Below are positions 1 through 6,635 of a stretch of 6,670 nucleotides of DNA, piece by piece; the stretch's first letter is position 1; each line of letters begins with the position of its first letter. Below the pieces are notes generated by a model, which did not search any database, was not told the origin of the DNA, and saw only the letters and a program-made list of their open reading frames with translations. The position numbers and the translations under genes were made by a program. The stretch is from an uncultured Clostridia bacterium (GTDB lineage: Bacteria; Bacillota_A; Clostridia; Christensenellales; CAG-138): positions 1 to 6,670 of the forward strand of contig CAMNHT010000076.1 of assembly GCA_946539625.1 (NCBI GenBank), given 5' to 3'.

Positions 1-394
1 TGCAAAGGTCGGATTTTGTCAGGATCACGACCGGCATACTCCCGCCGGATCGCGCGATGCTTGCGTAGCGCGCGATGCGGTTATAGCTGTAATCCTCGTT
101 CAAAGCCGTGACGATAAAGCAGTAATCGACGTTTGCGACCATATACTGCAGCACGCCCGTCTTTGCCTGATCAGGTCTGGCAAGCAGGCTTTTGCGTTCA
201 CAGACGGACAGAATCACCGAGTCGCCCGCAGGATTTTCAATAAACAAAACATAATCCCCGACGACCGGCCACTGTTCCGGTTTTGCGCCGTAGAAGCTGC
301 CCTTCGGCTTTGCGGGGAGTTCCCGCCCTTCGAATGCAATGATAAAGCTGTTTTTTCTGACTTCGGAAATCCTTCCGAGCTTCTCCTCTTTCAT
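1..394 (-). CDS. rsgA: Ribosome small subunit-dependent GTPase RsgA, N-terminal part (cut by the window edge)
   Basis: RsgA (YjeQ/YloQ) is a cytoplasmic GTPase that binds the 30S subunit and acts late in its maturation. The 131 visible residues cover the N-terminal OB-fold (about 5-70, including WPVVGDYVLF at 42-51 and ERKSLLAR at 66-73) and the start of the GTPase domain. That domain begins with the family block NVDYCFIVTALNEDYSYNRIARY (start about residue 88) and LTKSDL. TKSD at 126-129 is the G4 base-recognition motif; its position ahead of any G1 motif is the hallmark of the circularly permuted RsgA GTPase. The remaining G motifs and the C-terminal zinc-binding part lie beyond base 1. The ATG at 392-394 is preceded by GAGG with 5-nt spacing, and an in-frame TGA lies eight codons upstream, so no longer start is possible. 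No promoter is evident between this gene and the terminator at 451-480. Identification comes from residue patterns only. Confidence 0.88.
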   Translation of the reverse strand, partial: MKEEKLGRISEVRKNSFIIAFEGRELPAKPKGSFYGAKPEQWPVVGDYVLFIENPAGDSVILSVCERKSLLARPDQAKTGVLQYMVANVDYCFIVTALNEDYSYNRIARYASIARSGGSMPVVILTKSDLC

Positions 395-432
395 GTTGAC
401 CTCACTGTAATCTGTTCAAGTGCGTGTCGCAT
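391..432 (-). CDS. Possible 13-codon upstream ORF overlapping the rsgA start
   Basis: An ATG at 430-432 opens a 13-codon frame (MRHALEQITVRST) whose TGA (391-393) overlaps the rsgA ATG (392-394) as ATGA, the arrangement typical of translational coupling. GAGGT at 437-441 lies 4 nt before the ATG and could act as its ribosome binding site, although this spacing is short. The peptide has no recognisable motif. It lies after the terminator at 451-480, so it would be made only from read-through transcripts. If translated, it would deliver ribosomes to the rsgA start. Such a short ORF can arise by chance, and rsgA also has its own Shine-Dalgarno sequence inside this ORF, so this is a weak call. 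Confidence 0.22.
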   Translation of the reverse strand: MRHALEQITVRST

Positions 433-450
433 GGAGACCTCGAAGGCAAA

Positions 451-480
451 CAAAAAGCCGTGACGGTGACGCCACGGCTC
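451..480 (-). terminator. Intrinsic terminator in the rsgA leader
   Basis: On the minus strand AGCCGTGGCG (479 to 470) pairs with CGTCACGGCT (465 to 456), giving a 10-bp stem with one G-U pair and a TCAC tetraloop. It is followed directly by a T run (456 to 452) and then GTTT. It ends transcripts from the promoter at 614-642, and probably also peptidase-operon transcripts, because no other terminator is seen after the peptidase stop. Its position 57 nt upstream of rsgA, with no new promoter between, suggests conditional termination. Confidence 0.85.
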
Positions 481-506
481 CATAATCAAATATGATCCTG
501 TCCGGA

Positions 507-572
507 TTAAAGGGCAGAAACCGAGGTCATCATGCGATATTCGTTTCCATTTTTGATTGTCATCGTGCGCAT
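507..572 (-). CDS. Possible 21-codon leader ORF inside the rsgA leader
   Basis: The frame starts at ATG 570-572 and ends at TAA 507-509, encoding a 21-residue peptide that begins MRTMTIKNGNEYR and ends SVSAL. GAGGT at 583-587 lies 10 nt upstream and could serve as its ribosome binding site, but it is part of the basal helix strand and would be hidden when the helix forms. The ORF covers both strands of the inner helix and the antiterminator strand, so ribosomes on it could change the terminator decision. It has no run of one regulatory amino acid, as classical biosynthetic leader peptides have; it does hold four Met codons, two of them adjacent. The RNA helix alone could explain the sequence, so coding status is uncertain. 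Confidence 0.25.
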   Translation of the reverse strand: MRTMTIKNGNEYRMMTSVSAL

Positions 573-613
573 TGGATGTTTAACCTCGCTTTCTTCATAT
601 TTACGTTTTTTGG

Positions 614-642
614 ATTATACCATCAGCAGCATGGCAAGTCAA
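614..642 (-). promoter_or_regulatory. Sigma-A promoter of the rsgA leader
   Basis: TTGACT (642-637) and a perfect TATAAT (619-614) are separated by exactly 17 bp on the minus strand. This is 11 of 12 consensus bases at the ideal spacing, the best promoter in the window. Transcription would start near 607, about 100 bases after the peptidase stop codon, and proceed into the structured leader and then the terminator before rsgA. Such a strong promoter feeding a terminator fits an attenuated gene or an abundant small RNA. Confidence 0.88.
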
Positions 643-705
643 TACCGTTTCCGGTTATTTCTGCCATTTTTATCATGTTTTGGGTTGCTCGGGAGATCAA
701 TCCGT

Positions 706-3594
706 TCAGACGACGACGCGTTCCTTGATTTTCTCACCGCAGGCGTCTATCGCGGGTTCACCGGCGACCACGCAAACCGCGTTGTCATGCGCGATGTCCG
801 TAAGGATGTCGCACAGTGCCAGAAGATCCTTCTTGTTCGTTCCGATCAGCGTACGGTAGCGTTCAACGATCTGTTCCTCGGTCATGCCGCGGAAGAAGCG
901 CGTCTCCGCCGCGGTCATCTTTTCTTCTGCGGTTCGCAGCGGGTCTACCGAAGATACCGCGCTCAGGATAAAGCCGGTGAGGTCCGGATCGTCCGCAAGG
1001 AACGACCGCACGAACGCGGCCGACCCTGCGATCACGTCCAGCGAGCGACCGGGCTGCGGATCCCGATACGTGTAGAAGAACAGCTCCCCGGTGTCGCGTC
1101 CGTTGAAGCCGCATCCGTATGCGCCGCCTCTGACGCGGATCTCGTTCCACAGGTAGGTGAACGAAAGCAGCTTGGAAAGCACAGGGATACTGCCGGTAAA
1201 GGTGCGGTTATGCAGCTGAAGGTTCGTGCCTGTTGCGGCAAAACCGACCTGTGACGGGATCACGATCCCCTCCTGCCGGCTGCCGGACGGCTGATAGCAA
1301 GCCTTCGCCGCAGGTTCGATCCCGTCCGATGGGATTGCAGAAATCAGAGCCTCGATCGCGGCGTCGGGCGTCTCTTCCGAGCAGGAAACCGTCAGACGTT
1401 CCCTTGTCACAAGGCGATTGAGAACGCTCTGCATGGTTTTCAGCAGTTTCTTCCACGCATCCTCGCCCGCTTCCAGCGTGCTGTTCAGCCATTGCGCATA
1501 CGTCACGCCGCTGACGCACTCGTTTGCAAGCCCCTGCGCTGTGCAGTACGACGCCACGCGCGAGATGCCGTATCGATGCCCCTGCGCGGGAAGCGACAGC
1601 TTTGCGTTCAAAGCCAGCTGCTGTAAGATATCCCGCAGCAAATCGACATCATCAAAACGCGTTTCGGTAAGGATCTCGGAAAGCAGTTTCGCGGCGTTTT
1701 CCGCCTCCTCCGAAAGAGCGGCGACGGAAGCGGTAAACAGCACGCGGCAGGTATCCGGCGTTTCACCTGCGAAAAACGAAGGTGTAAACGAAAGTCTTCC
1801 GATCGTGTTTTTGATTGCAAGCGGCAGCTGTGCACGCGTGTAATGTTTTGTCGCAAGCGAGCCGAGCAGTTCCGTCAAAACCGGCAGTACCGGCAGTTCC
1901 GAAAGTGCAAGTTCATTGATCCAGAAGTTGGCGCGAAACAGCGCAAGCTCACTTCCGACCGTGTGGTTCAGAACCGTTACCCCGATCTGCTTCGTTTCGG
2001 TCATTGTAAGCGGTTCCGGCTTGTCATTCAGATCGGAAAGCTTCAGCATCGGAATCGTGGCGAGTGCTTCCGGGCTGTCGGGCGTTTGCTGCCACAGTGC
2101 AAGCGCTTCCGCCTCCTTTGCGATCCGTGCACGGTCTGTTTCCGTCCATGCTTCGCTTTCGGCTCTTACGCGCGCCGCTTCACGCTCGCGCTTTTCTCTG
2201 CCGAGCGTTTTGGAGGGAACAAGTACGATCGTTGCGGCATGATCGTTTGAAAGCAGCAGCTCTTTGATCAGGTTTTCAAAGAAATCTCCCGTGAGCTTTT
2301 CTTCGATCGCTTTCAGCGGTGCCTCGACCAGCAGCGCATCCGCGGGATCGCCGCCGTACAGCCACGTGTCGAGCATGGACAGCGCTTCTCCGAGACTTCT
2401 CGGCCAGCCGTCACCGTCGCGGTCGCGCATTCCGAACGCAAAGCTGTGGAAACAAGCCGAGAGGCGTTCCTTGTCGAGCCCGTTTTTGACGATTCCCTCA
2501 AGCGTTTCACGGATCGTCGCTTCCAGCGCTTCCTTCTTTTCTGCGTCGGTGTTCATCGCGATCCAGCCGAAGATCGGCTGCTGAATGCCGTCCTCCATGA
2601 TGACGGAAAAGTCCTGCGCAAGACCTTTGTCGAGCACAGCGCGTTTCAAAGGCGCGTCGTTGTCCCCGCCGAGGTAGTCAGCAAGCACGGAAGCCGCAAA
2701 GTTTCGCTCACGCTCGTCGAATCGCCCGAGCACCGTCGTGCAGGAAATGATCGCACGGTTTTCCGAAGGCTCGTCCTCGCCGATCACAAACGGAACTTCC
2801 TCCGCAATGCTTTTGACGGGACTCTGCATCGGGATCACAAAATTCGCTTCCTGCCGTTCGAACGCCGAAAGGAACGAATCAATCTTCGAAAGAACCGCGT
2901 CGGTGTCGATGCTGCCGACCAGGCTGATGCGTGCGTTGGACGGATGATAGTATTTCTTGTGGTTTGCGATAAACTGCTCATAGGTGAGGTCCGGTATGCA
3001 TTCGGGATCACCGCCGGAAACGAACCGATAGCAGTTATCGGGAAACAGCACACGCTGTATCTCATTATACATGACCGTCTGCGGTGAAGCAAACGATCCC
3101 TTCATTTCGTTGAATACGACGCCGGTGTAGCAAAGGTTCTCTCCCTCGCCCTCGTAGCGCCATCCCTCCTGCCGGAAGATCTCGGGCTTATGATAGATCG
3201 CGGGATGCAGAACGGCGTCGAGATAGACATCAATCAGGTTCAGAAAATCGCGATCATTGCGGCTCGAAACGGGATAGACCGTTTTGTCCCCGTACGTCAG
3301 CGCGTTCAGAAACGTCTGCACGGAGCTTTTCAAAAGCTCCACGAACGGTTCCTTGACCGGATATTTATCCGAGCCGCAAAGCACCGAATGCTCCAGAATG
3401 TGGAATACGCCGGTAGAATCCTCAGGAAGAGTCTTGAACGCGATCGAAAACGCCTTGTTCTCGTCTTTGCGATCGAGCCATGCCAGCTTCGCGCCGGTCT
3501 TTACATGTTCCATCTCCCAAAGCGTCGCATCCAGTTCTTGAAGACGACGCGCGCGAATGACCTTAAATCCGTTTACAATGCTTCCGATTTCCAT
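706..3594 (-). CDS. M16C family zinc metallopeptidase (presequence protease/PreP-like), 962 aa
   Basis: This is a full-length single-chain M16C peptidase; family members use an enclosed chamber to degrade peptides into short fragments. It has the inverted zinc motif HILEH at residues 65-69 (His65 and His69 as ligands, Glu68 as catalytic base). The third ligand is Glu163 in VVFNEMKG, 98 residues after His65, as expected for PreP-type enzymes. Near the C-terminus RVRGGAYGCGF (820-830) supplies the Arg820 and Tyr826 pair that M16C enzymes use to hold substrate. The length matches the usual 960-1000 residues. There is no signal peptide or membrane segment, so it is probably cytoplasmic. The start is set by AGGAGG (3605-3600), 5 nt from the ATG and directly after the cyuA stop, which implies co-transcription and probably translational coupling. 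The natural substrate is unknown; spent signal peptides, transit-like peptides or imported peptides are possible. No frameshift or missing active-site residue is visible. Confidence 0.95.
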   Translation of the reverse strand: MEIGSIVNGFKVIRARRLQELDATLWEMEHVKTGAKLAWLDRKDENKAFSIAFKTLPEDSTGVFHILEHSVLCGSDKYPVKEPFVELLKSSVQTFLNALTYGDKTVYPVSSRNDRDFLNLIDVYLDAVLHPAIYHKPEIFRQEGWRYEGEGENLCYTGVVFNEMKGSFASPQTVMYNEIQRVLFPDNCYRFVSGGDPECIPDLTYEQFIANHKKYYHPSNARISLVGSIDTDAVLSKIDSFLSAFERQEANFVIPMQSPVKSIAEEVPFVIGEDEPSENRAIISCTTVLGRFDERERNFAASVLADYLGGDNDAPLKRAVLDKGLAQDFSVIMEDGIQQPIFGWIAMNTDAEKKEALEATIRETLEGIVKNGLDKERLSACFHSFAFGMRDRDGDGWPRSLGEALSMLDTWLYGGDPADALLVEAPLKAIEEKLTGDFFENLIKELLLSNDHAATIVLVPSKTLGREKREREAARVRAESEAWTETDRARIAKEAEALALWQQTPDSPEALATIPMLKLSDLNDKPEPLTMTETKQIGVTVLNHTVGSELALFRANFWINELALSELPVLPVLTELLGSLATKHYTRAQLPLAIKNTIGRLSFTPSFFAGETPDTCRVLFTASVAALSEEAENAAKLLSEILTETRFDDVDLLRDILQQLALNAKLSLPAQGHRYGISRVASYCTAQGLANECVSGVTYAQWLNSTLEAGEDAWKKLLKTMQSVLNRLVTRERLTVSCSEETPDAAIEALISAIPSDGIEPAAKACYQPSGSRQEGIVIPSQVGFAATGTNLQLHNRTFTGSIPVLSKLLSFTYLWNEIRVRGGAYGCGFNGRDTGELFFYTYRDPQPGRSLDVIAGSAAFVRSFLADDPDLTGFILSAVSSVDPLRTAEEKMTAAETRFFRGMTEEQIVERYRTLIGTNKKDLLALCDILTDIAHDNAVCVVAGEPAIDACGEKIKERVVV

Positions 3595-3605
3595 ATGCTC
3601 CTCCT

Positions 3606-4883
3606 TTATTCTTCCATCATGAGTCGAATGATCTCTTCGTCCGTTTTCTGCATGCCGCAGCTTGCAAGCTTGCCGACGCAGCGGATCGTATTTTCAACGC
3701 CCTTTTTGACGATGCCGTCTCCGCCGAAGAACTGATTGCCGTCCTCATACATAGCAAGGCCGAGCAGTCCGGCGTCAACTGCCGCCGCAATCTTTGCCGC
3801 GCAGCTTGCCTTCGCGCCGTCGCAGATAATGCCTGACGTGACCGCGACGGCATTGACGACGGTATGCGCGATCATTTCAAAGCGGCCGCCCTTTAGGTAC
3901 GCGATCCCCGCGCCTGCGCCGACGCCCGCGCTGACCGCGCCGCAATAGGCGGAAAGCCTTCCGATTCCGGTCTTAAGATGCGTGGTGATGAGGTTCGACA
4001 CGCAAAGCGCGCGCAACAGTTCGTCGTGCGATTTGCCGTTTTCGTTTGCATAGACGATGACCGGAACGGACGCCGTAATGCCCTGGTTTCCGCTGCCGGA
4101 ATTAATGACGACCGGCAGCTCACAGCCGTTCATTCTGGCGTCGCTGCCCGCCGCTGCCCACGCGCGCATCTTATAATTGATGTCGTACTCTCTGCCTCTT
4201 AACACCGTCTTGCCTATGTTTGCACCGTAATTGCCGCGCAGCCCTTCCTCTGCGATCGCCATATTGTATGCGATCTGTCGTTCGAGCACCGCTTTGACGT
4301 CCTCCGGATCGACCGAATCCGCAAAGTCCACGATGCCCTCGACCGAAAGGCAGGTGCGGTCGGTCAGTCGGTCATCGCTCTTACCGGTCAGTTCCTGTTT
4401 CAGAAACACTTCGTCGTTGCGGCTCACCAGTACGACGTTCGTGTGGTAGTCAACAATGCGCACCGTCGCGCGGTCCGGTCCGTGAAAAGCGGTGATCTGA
4501 ATATCAAAAATCCTTCCGGTATCTGCATGACGAACTTCAATCGGCGTGTTTTCAAGATATGCGGACATCGCTTTGATCTGCTCCGCGGTAACGTTTGCAA
4601 GCACCTCGAGCTCCGCGTCTGCGTCGCCCGCGACCGTACCCGCCGCCGCCGCTGCCGGAATTCCTCTTAACCCTCCCGTGTGGGGCACGACCACGCTCTT
4701 GACGTTCTTGATGATATTGCCGGAAACCTCGATGAGCAGCCGTTCCGGCGTTGCACCGAGCGTTTCCCGCGCCTTTGCCGCTGCGTACGCGATGGCGATC
4801 GGCTCGGTGCACCCCATCGCGGGACGCAGTTCTTCCTGCAAAATCTGAATATATGCCCGATATTGCTCGTTTGTGATATGCAT
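3606..4883 (-). CDS. cyuA: L-cysteine desulfidase, CyuA/YhaM (UPF0597) family, 425 aa
   Basis: Family members are [4Fe-4S] enzymes that split L-cysteine into pyruvate, ammonia and sulfide; they are related to the alpha part of iron-sulfur L-serine dehydratase. Sequence signs are MGCTEPIA near the N-terminus (Cys25), VINSGSGNQGITASVPV (259-275), AYCGAVSAG (Cys314) and GIICDGAKASC (Cys354 and Cys361). Cys25 with Cys314, Cys354 and Cys361 are the likely cluster ligands and active-site cysteines; the 40- and 7-residue spacings agree with what I recall of the archaeal enzyme. The frame is open six codons further upstream, but AGGAGGG (4897-4891) lies 7 nt before the ATG at 4881-4883, so I place the start there (MHITNEQ). 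No membrane segments are seen; cytoplasmic. It is the first gene of a two-gene unit with the M16C peptidase. Substrate could include other amino acids (databases often label it serine dehydratase alpha family), so cysteine specificity is inferred. Confidence 0.92.
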   Translation of the reverse strand: MHITNEQYRAYIQILQEELRPAMGCTEPIAIAYAAAKARETLGATPERLLIEVSGNIIKNVKSVVVPHTGGLRGIPAAAAAGTVAGDADAELEVLANVTAEQIKAMSAYLENTPIEVRHADTGRIFDIQITAFHGPDRATVRIVDYHTNVVLVSRNDEVFLKQELTGKSDDRLTDRTCLSVEGIVDFADSVDPEDVKAVLERQIAYNMAIAEEGLRGNYGANIGKTVLRGREYDINYKMRAWAAAGSDARMNGCELPVVINSGSGNQGITASVPVIVYANENGKSHDELLRALCVSNLITTHLKTGIGRLSAYCGAVSAGVGAGAGIAYLKGGRFEMIAHTVVNAVAVTSGIICDGAKASCAAKIAAAVDAGLLGLAMYEDGNQFFGGDGIVKKGVENTIRCVGKLASCGMQKTDEEIIRLMMEE

Positions 4884-4890
4884 GGTTATC

Positions 4891-4897
4891 CCCTCCT
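4891..4897 (-). promoter_or_regulatory. Ribosome binding site that fixes the cyuA start
   Basis: AGGAGGG on the minus strand ends 7 nt before the ATG at 4883. An in-frame ATG at 4901 lies upstream of this site and within about 5 nt of the predicted transcript start, so it cannot be served by a ribosome binding site. The protein therefore begins MHITNEQ. Confidence 0.88.
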
Positions 4898-4912
4898 GCA
4901 CTTGATACTGTT

Positions 4913-4941
4913 ATTGTACAGATTTGTTCGCGTTCGGTCAA
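4913..4941 (-). promoter_or_regulatory. Sigma-A promoter of the cyuA-peptidase operon
   Basis: TTGACC (4941-4936) and TACAAT (4918-4913) with a 17-bp spacer match the consensus at 10 of 12 positions. The predicted start near 4906 gives a leader of only about 23 nt, which leaves little room for an RNA switch. I see no clear operator palindrome over the promoter. Confidence 0.85.
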
Positions 4942-5004
4942 TTGTTTCGGCTCATTTTGTCGAAAACCATGTGTATTCTGTCAATGAAATCTGCATTTAT
5001 ATAC

Positions 5005-5031
5005 AAAAGGACCGTCCAAAAGGATCGGTCC
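5005..5031 (-). terminator. Intrinsic terminator after the antiporter gene
   Basis: On the minus strand GGACCGATCC pairs with GGACGGTCC: six outer pairs, one bulged A, three inner pairs and a TTTT loop, followed by TTTTGTATAT. It starts 17 bases after the antiporter stop codon and separates this unit from the cyuA promoter. Confidence 0.8.
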
Positions 5032-5048
5032 GAAAAGATGCTTCGATT

Positions 5049-6437
5049 TTACTTTGTATTAGCCGCTTTCCTTGCAGCTCTCTTTTTTCTGCGCTCGATG
5101 ATACGGCGCGCACGTTTCAGGCCGGTCGGCGTAACGGTTTTCTTGTCAACCCCTTCCTGGAATTTGTTCATGCGGCGGTTGCGCGCATCAACAGCGGAGG
5201 GCTGAATATCGCCGGATTTGGTCAGTGCCCACTTGGTGAGCATCGGCCCGACCAGTTCATAGACGAGCACGCTGAACAGAATGATATTCTTGATGAGCAC
5301 GCCGTCCGCCGTTCCGAGCTTTGCCGCGGTGACGCACATACCGAGCGCAACGCCCGCCTGCGGCAGCAGCGTAATGCCCAGGTATTTTTTTACGACCGGA
5401 TCGCATCCGGTTGCCGCACAGCTCAGATAGGCTCCGACGTATTTGCCGACGGAACGTGCCAGAATATAGGTGATGCCGATCACCAGCACCGCAACGTTCA
5501 GGATGACGCTAAGCTCCAGCTCCGCACCGCTGAGCACGAAGAACAATGCAAACAGCGGCGCCGTCCACTTGTCAGCGCGCTCCATCAGGTCGTGCGCTAG
5601 CGGGCAGATGTTGCAGAACACCGTGCCGAGCATCATGCACACCAAAAGCGTGGAGAAACGGATCTTCACACCGCCGATCTCAAAGGAGATCATGGACAGC
5701 GCGACCGTCAGCACCACAAACGCGATGGTCAGCGAAAGACGGTTCGAGTTTGAAAAGAACGTCCGTTCGAGAAGGGTCAGAACCCATCCCAGAAGAGCGC
5801 CGAGCAGCAGCGAGGCCACGATCTCGATCACCGGCTCCACAAGAATGCCGACAAGATTCGTCTTGCCCGTAACGATGGACGTTGCGATTCCGAAAGACAC
5901 GGCAAACACCGCAAGACCGACAGCGTCGTCGAGCGCGACGATCGGCAGCAGGATATCCGTGAGCTTGCCCTTGGCCTTATACTGACGTACGACCATCAAC
6001 GTGGCAGCCGGTGCGGTCGCCGTCGCGATCGCGCCGAGCACGATGGTTGCTTCAACGGACATCATATCCGGCATCAGAAAATGCAGTCCCAAAAGCGTAA
6101 GGTCAACCAGCAGCGTTGCGGCGAGTGCCTGAAAGATGCCGACGATGATCGCCTGTTTGCCGATGGATTTGAGCTGCGAAATCAAAAACTCGTTTCCAAT
6201 GGAAAACGCGATAAAGCCGAGCGCTGTATTGCTGATGACGGACAGCCCCTCCACCTCCTCCGTGGTGGAAAAGCCAACGCCGGGTATGCCCAATCGGCCG
6301 AGACAGTACGGTCCGATGATGACGCCCGCGATCAGAAACGCCGTAACGTCCGGCAGCTGCAGTTTTAAGAGTTTGAATACACGCGTCATCAGCAGCCCGA
6401 TCAGCAGCGCGAGTGCAGACGATAACAACGCGACCAT
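5049..6437 (-). CDS. Cation:proton antiporter, CPA2/NapA-like (Na+/H+ exchanger domain), 462 aa
   Basis: This is a polytopic inner-membrane protein of about 12-13 hydrophobic segments spanning residues 1-405, exchanging Na+ or K+ for protons. The key signature is IVALDDAVGLAVFA (166-179): Asp170-Asp171 correspond to the paired aspartates of the ion-binding site in electrogenic CPA antiporters. ATATAPAAT (138-146) fits the unwound crossover of the assisting helix, and ARSVGKYVGAYLS (327-339) contains the conserved Arg-Lys region (Lys332) of a later core helix. There is no RCK/TrkA-N nucleotide-binding domain as in KefB/KefC; the chain instead ends in a strongly basic tail (about 419-462) with 18 Lys/Arg against three acidic residues. 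The start has GGAGGT (6450-6445) 7 nt upstream. It has its own promoter and terminator, so it is a monocistronic unit. Whether it carries Na+ or K+ cannot be read from the sequence. Confidence 0.92.
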   Translation of the reverse strand: MVALLSSALALLIGLLMTRVFKLLKLQLPDVTAFLIAGVIIGPYCLGRLGIPGVGFSTTEEVEGLSVISNTALGFIAFSIGNEFLISQLKSIGKQAIIVGIFQALAATLLVDLTLLGLHFLMPDMMSVEATIVLGAIATATAPAATLMVVRQYKAKGKLTDILLPIVALDDAVGLAVFAVSFGIATSIVTGKTNLVGILVEPVIEIVASLLLGALLGWVLTLLERTFFSNSNRLSLTIAFVVLTVALSMISFEIGGVKIRFSTLLVCMMLGTVFCNICPLAHDLMERADKWTAPLFALFFVLSGAELELSVILNVAVLVIGITYILARSVGKYVGAYLSCAATGCDPVVKKYLGITLLPQAGVALGMCVTAAKLGTADGVLIKNIILFSVLVYELVGPMLTKWALTKSGDIQPSAVDARNRRMNKFQEGVDKKTVTPTGLKRARRIIERRKKRAARKAANTK

Positions 6438-6472
6438 GTCAATTACCTCCGATCTTTTTCACACAAAGATAG

Positions 6473-6501
6473 ATAATACTACTTTCCTCCCGAAAAATCA
6501 A
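6473..6501 (-). promoter_or_regulatory. Likely sigma-A promoter of the antiporter gene
   Basis: TTGATT (6501-6496) and TATTAT (6478-6473) are spaced by 17 bp on the minus strand, 9 of 12 consensus bases. The predicted start near 6466 leaves a leader of about 29 nt containing the ribosome binding site. An ATCTTT/AAAGAT repeat (6470-6452) would form at most a weak hairpin at the extreme 5' end. Confidence 0.72.
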
Positions 6502-6576
6502 TATCGAAATAAGCAAAATCGGATGACGGCATTTTTGCATTTTTCTCCTGCAATTACGCTCCGCGCTTCCGGACAG

Positions 6577-6615
6577 AAAAACAGCCTGATCCGATACGGA
6601 GTCGGATCAGACTGT
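6577..6615 (-). terminator. Strong intrinsic terminator of the upstream gene
   Basis: On the minus strand ACAGTCTGATCCGA (6615-6602) pairs with TCGGATCAGGCTGT (6594-6581): 13 of 14 positions pair, with one A-C mismatch and a 7-nt loop, followed by TTTTT (6581-6577). It begins 21 bases after the stop of the gene at the right edge and insulates the antiporter unit. Confidence 0.92.
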
Positions 6616-6635
6616 TGACAGAGTTGTTTATTCGA

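Larger units (their letters stand above)
451..607 (-). ncRNA. Structured rsgA leader RNA with attenuator layout (unidentified class)
   Basis: The predicted transcript runs from about 607 (inferred from the promoter) to the T run of the terminator. A long imperfect helix is visible: CGAGGT (588-583) with ACCTCG (527-522), CATC (578-575) with GATG (531-528), and ATGCG (572-568) with CGCAT (536-532). That is 15 bp broken by a TAAA bulge (582-579) and a CA bulge (574-573), closing a 31-nt loop. A competing pairing is CCTCGGTTT (526-518) with GAGCCGTGG (480-472): eight pairs including two G-U, and one U-U mismatch. It would use both the 3' strand of the basal helix and the 5' arm of the terminator. 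Basal helix formed would mean terminator formed; basal helix open would mean antiterminator. I match it to no riboswitch or ribosomal-protein leader that I know. It could instead be a free-standing small RNA, or be governed by translation of the ORF at 507-572. Confidence 0.6.

Noticed and set aside
560..598. 12-codon ORF starting at 598 in the rsgA leader
   Set aside because: It has no Shine-Dalgarno sequence and starts within about 10 nt of the predicted transcript start, so it is unlikely to be translated.
644..655. ACCG-GAAA-CGGT hairpin after the peptidase stop codon
   Set aside because: Only four base pairs with no following T run on the minus strand, so it is not a credible terminator. 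It may be chance.
532..1254. Plus-strand frame of 240 codons opposite the end of the peptidase gene
   Set aside because: It is antisense to a peptidase with intact motifs, its N-terminal part runs across the rsgA promoter and leader, and its residues (rich in Arg, His and Val) look like shadow coding. No family is recognisable.
4956..4984. Perfect TTGACA (4984-4979) upstream of the cyuA promoter
   Set aside because: At 17-bp spacing the -10 position is GACAAA, only 3 of 6 consensus bases. The promoter at 4913-4941 is far better placed and matched.
4680..5600. Plus-strand frame of 306 codons
   Set aside because: It spans the 5' part of cyuA, an intergenic promoter and terminator, and the 3' part of the antiporter on the other strand, with no recognisable domain. 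It is a shadow of G+C-rich genes.
6439..6540. 33-codon minus-strand ORF just upstream of the antiporter, with AGGAG 4 nt before its ATG and its stop one base before the antiporter start
   Set aside because: The likely antiporter promoter (6473-6501) lies inside it and would start transcription after its ATG. The terminator at 6577-6615 cuts off upstream transcription and no other promoter is seen. It would merit a second look if the promoter call is wrong.
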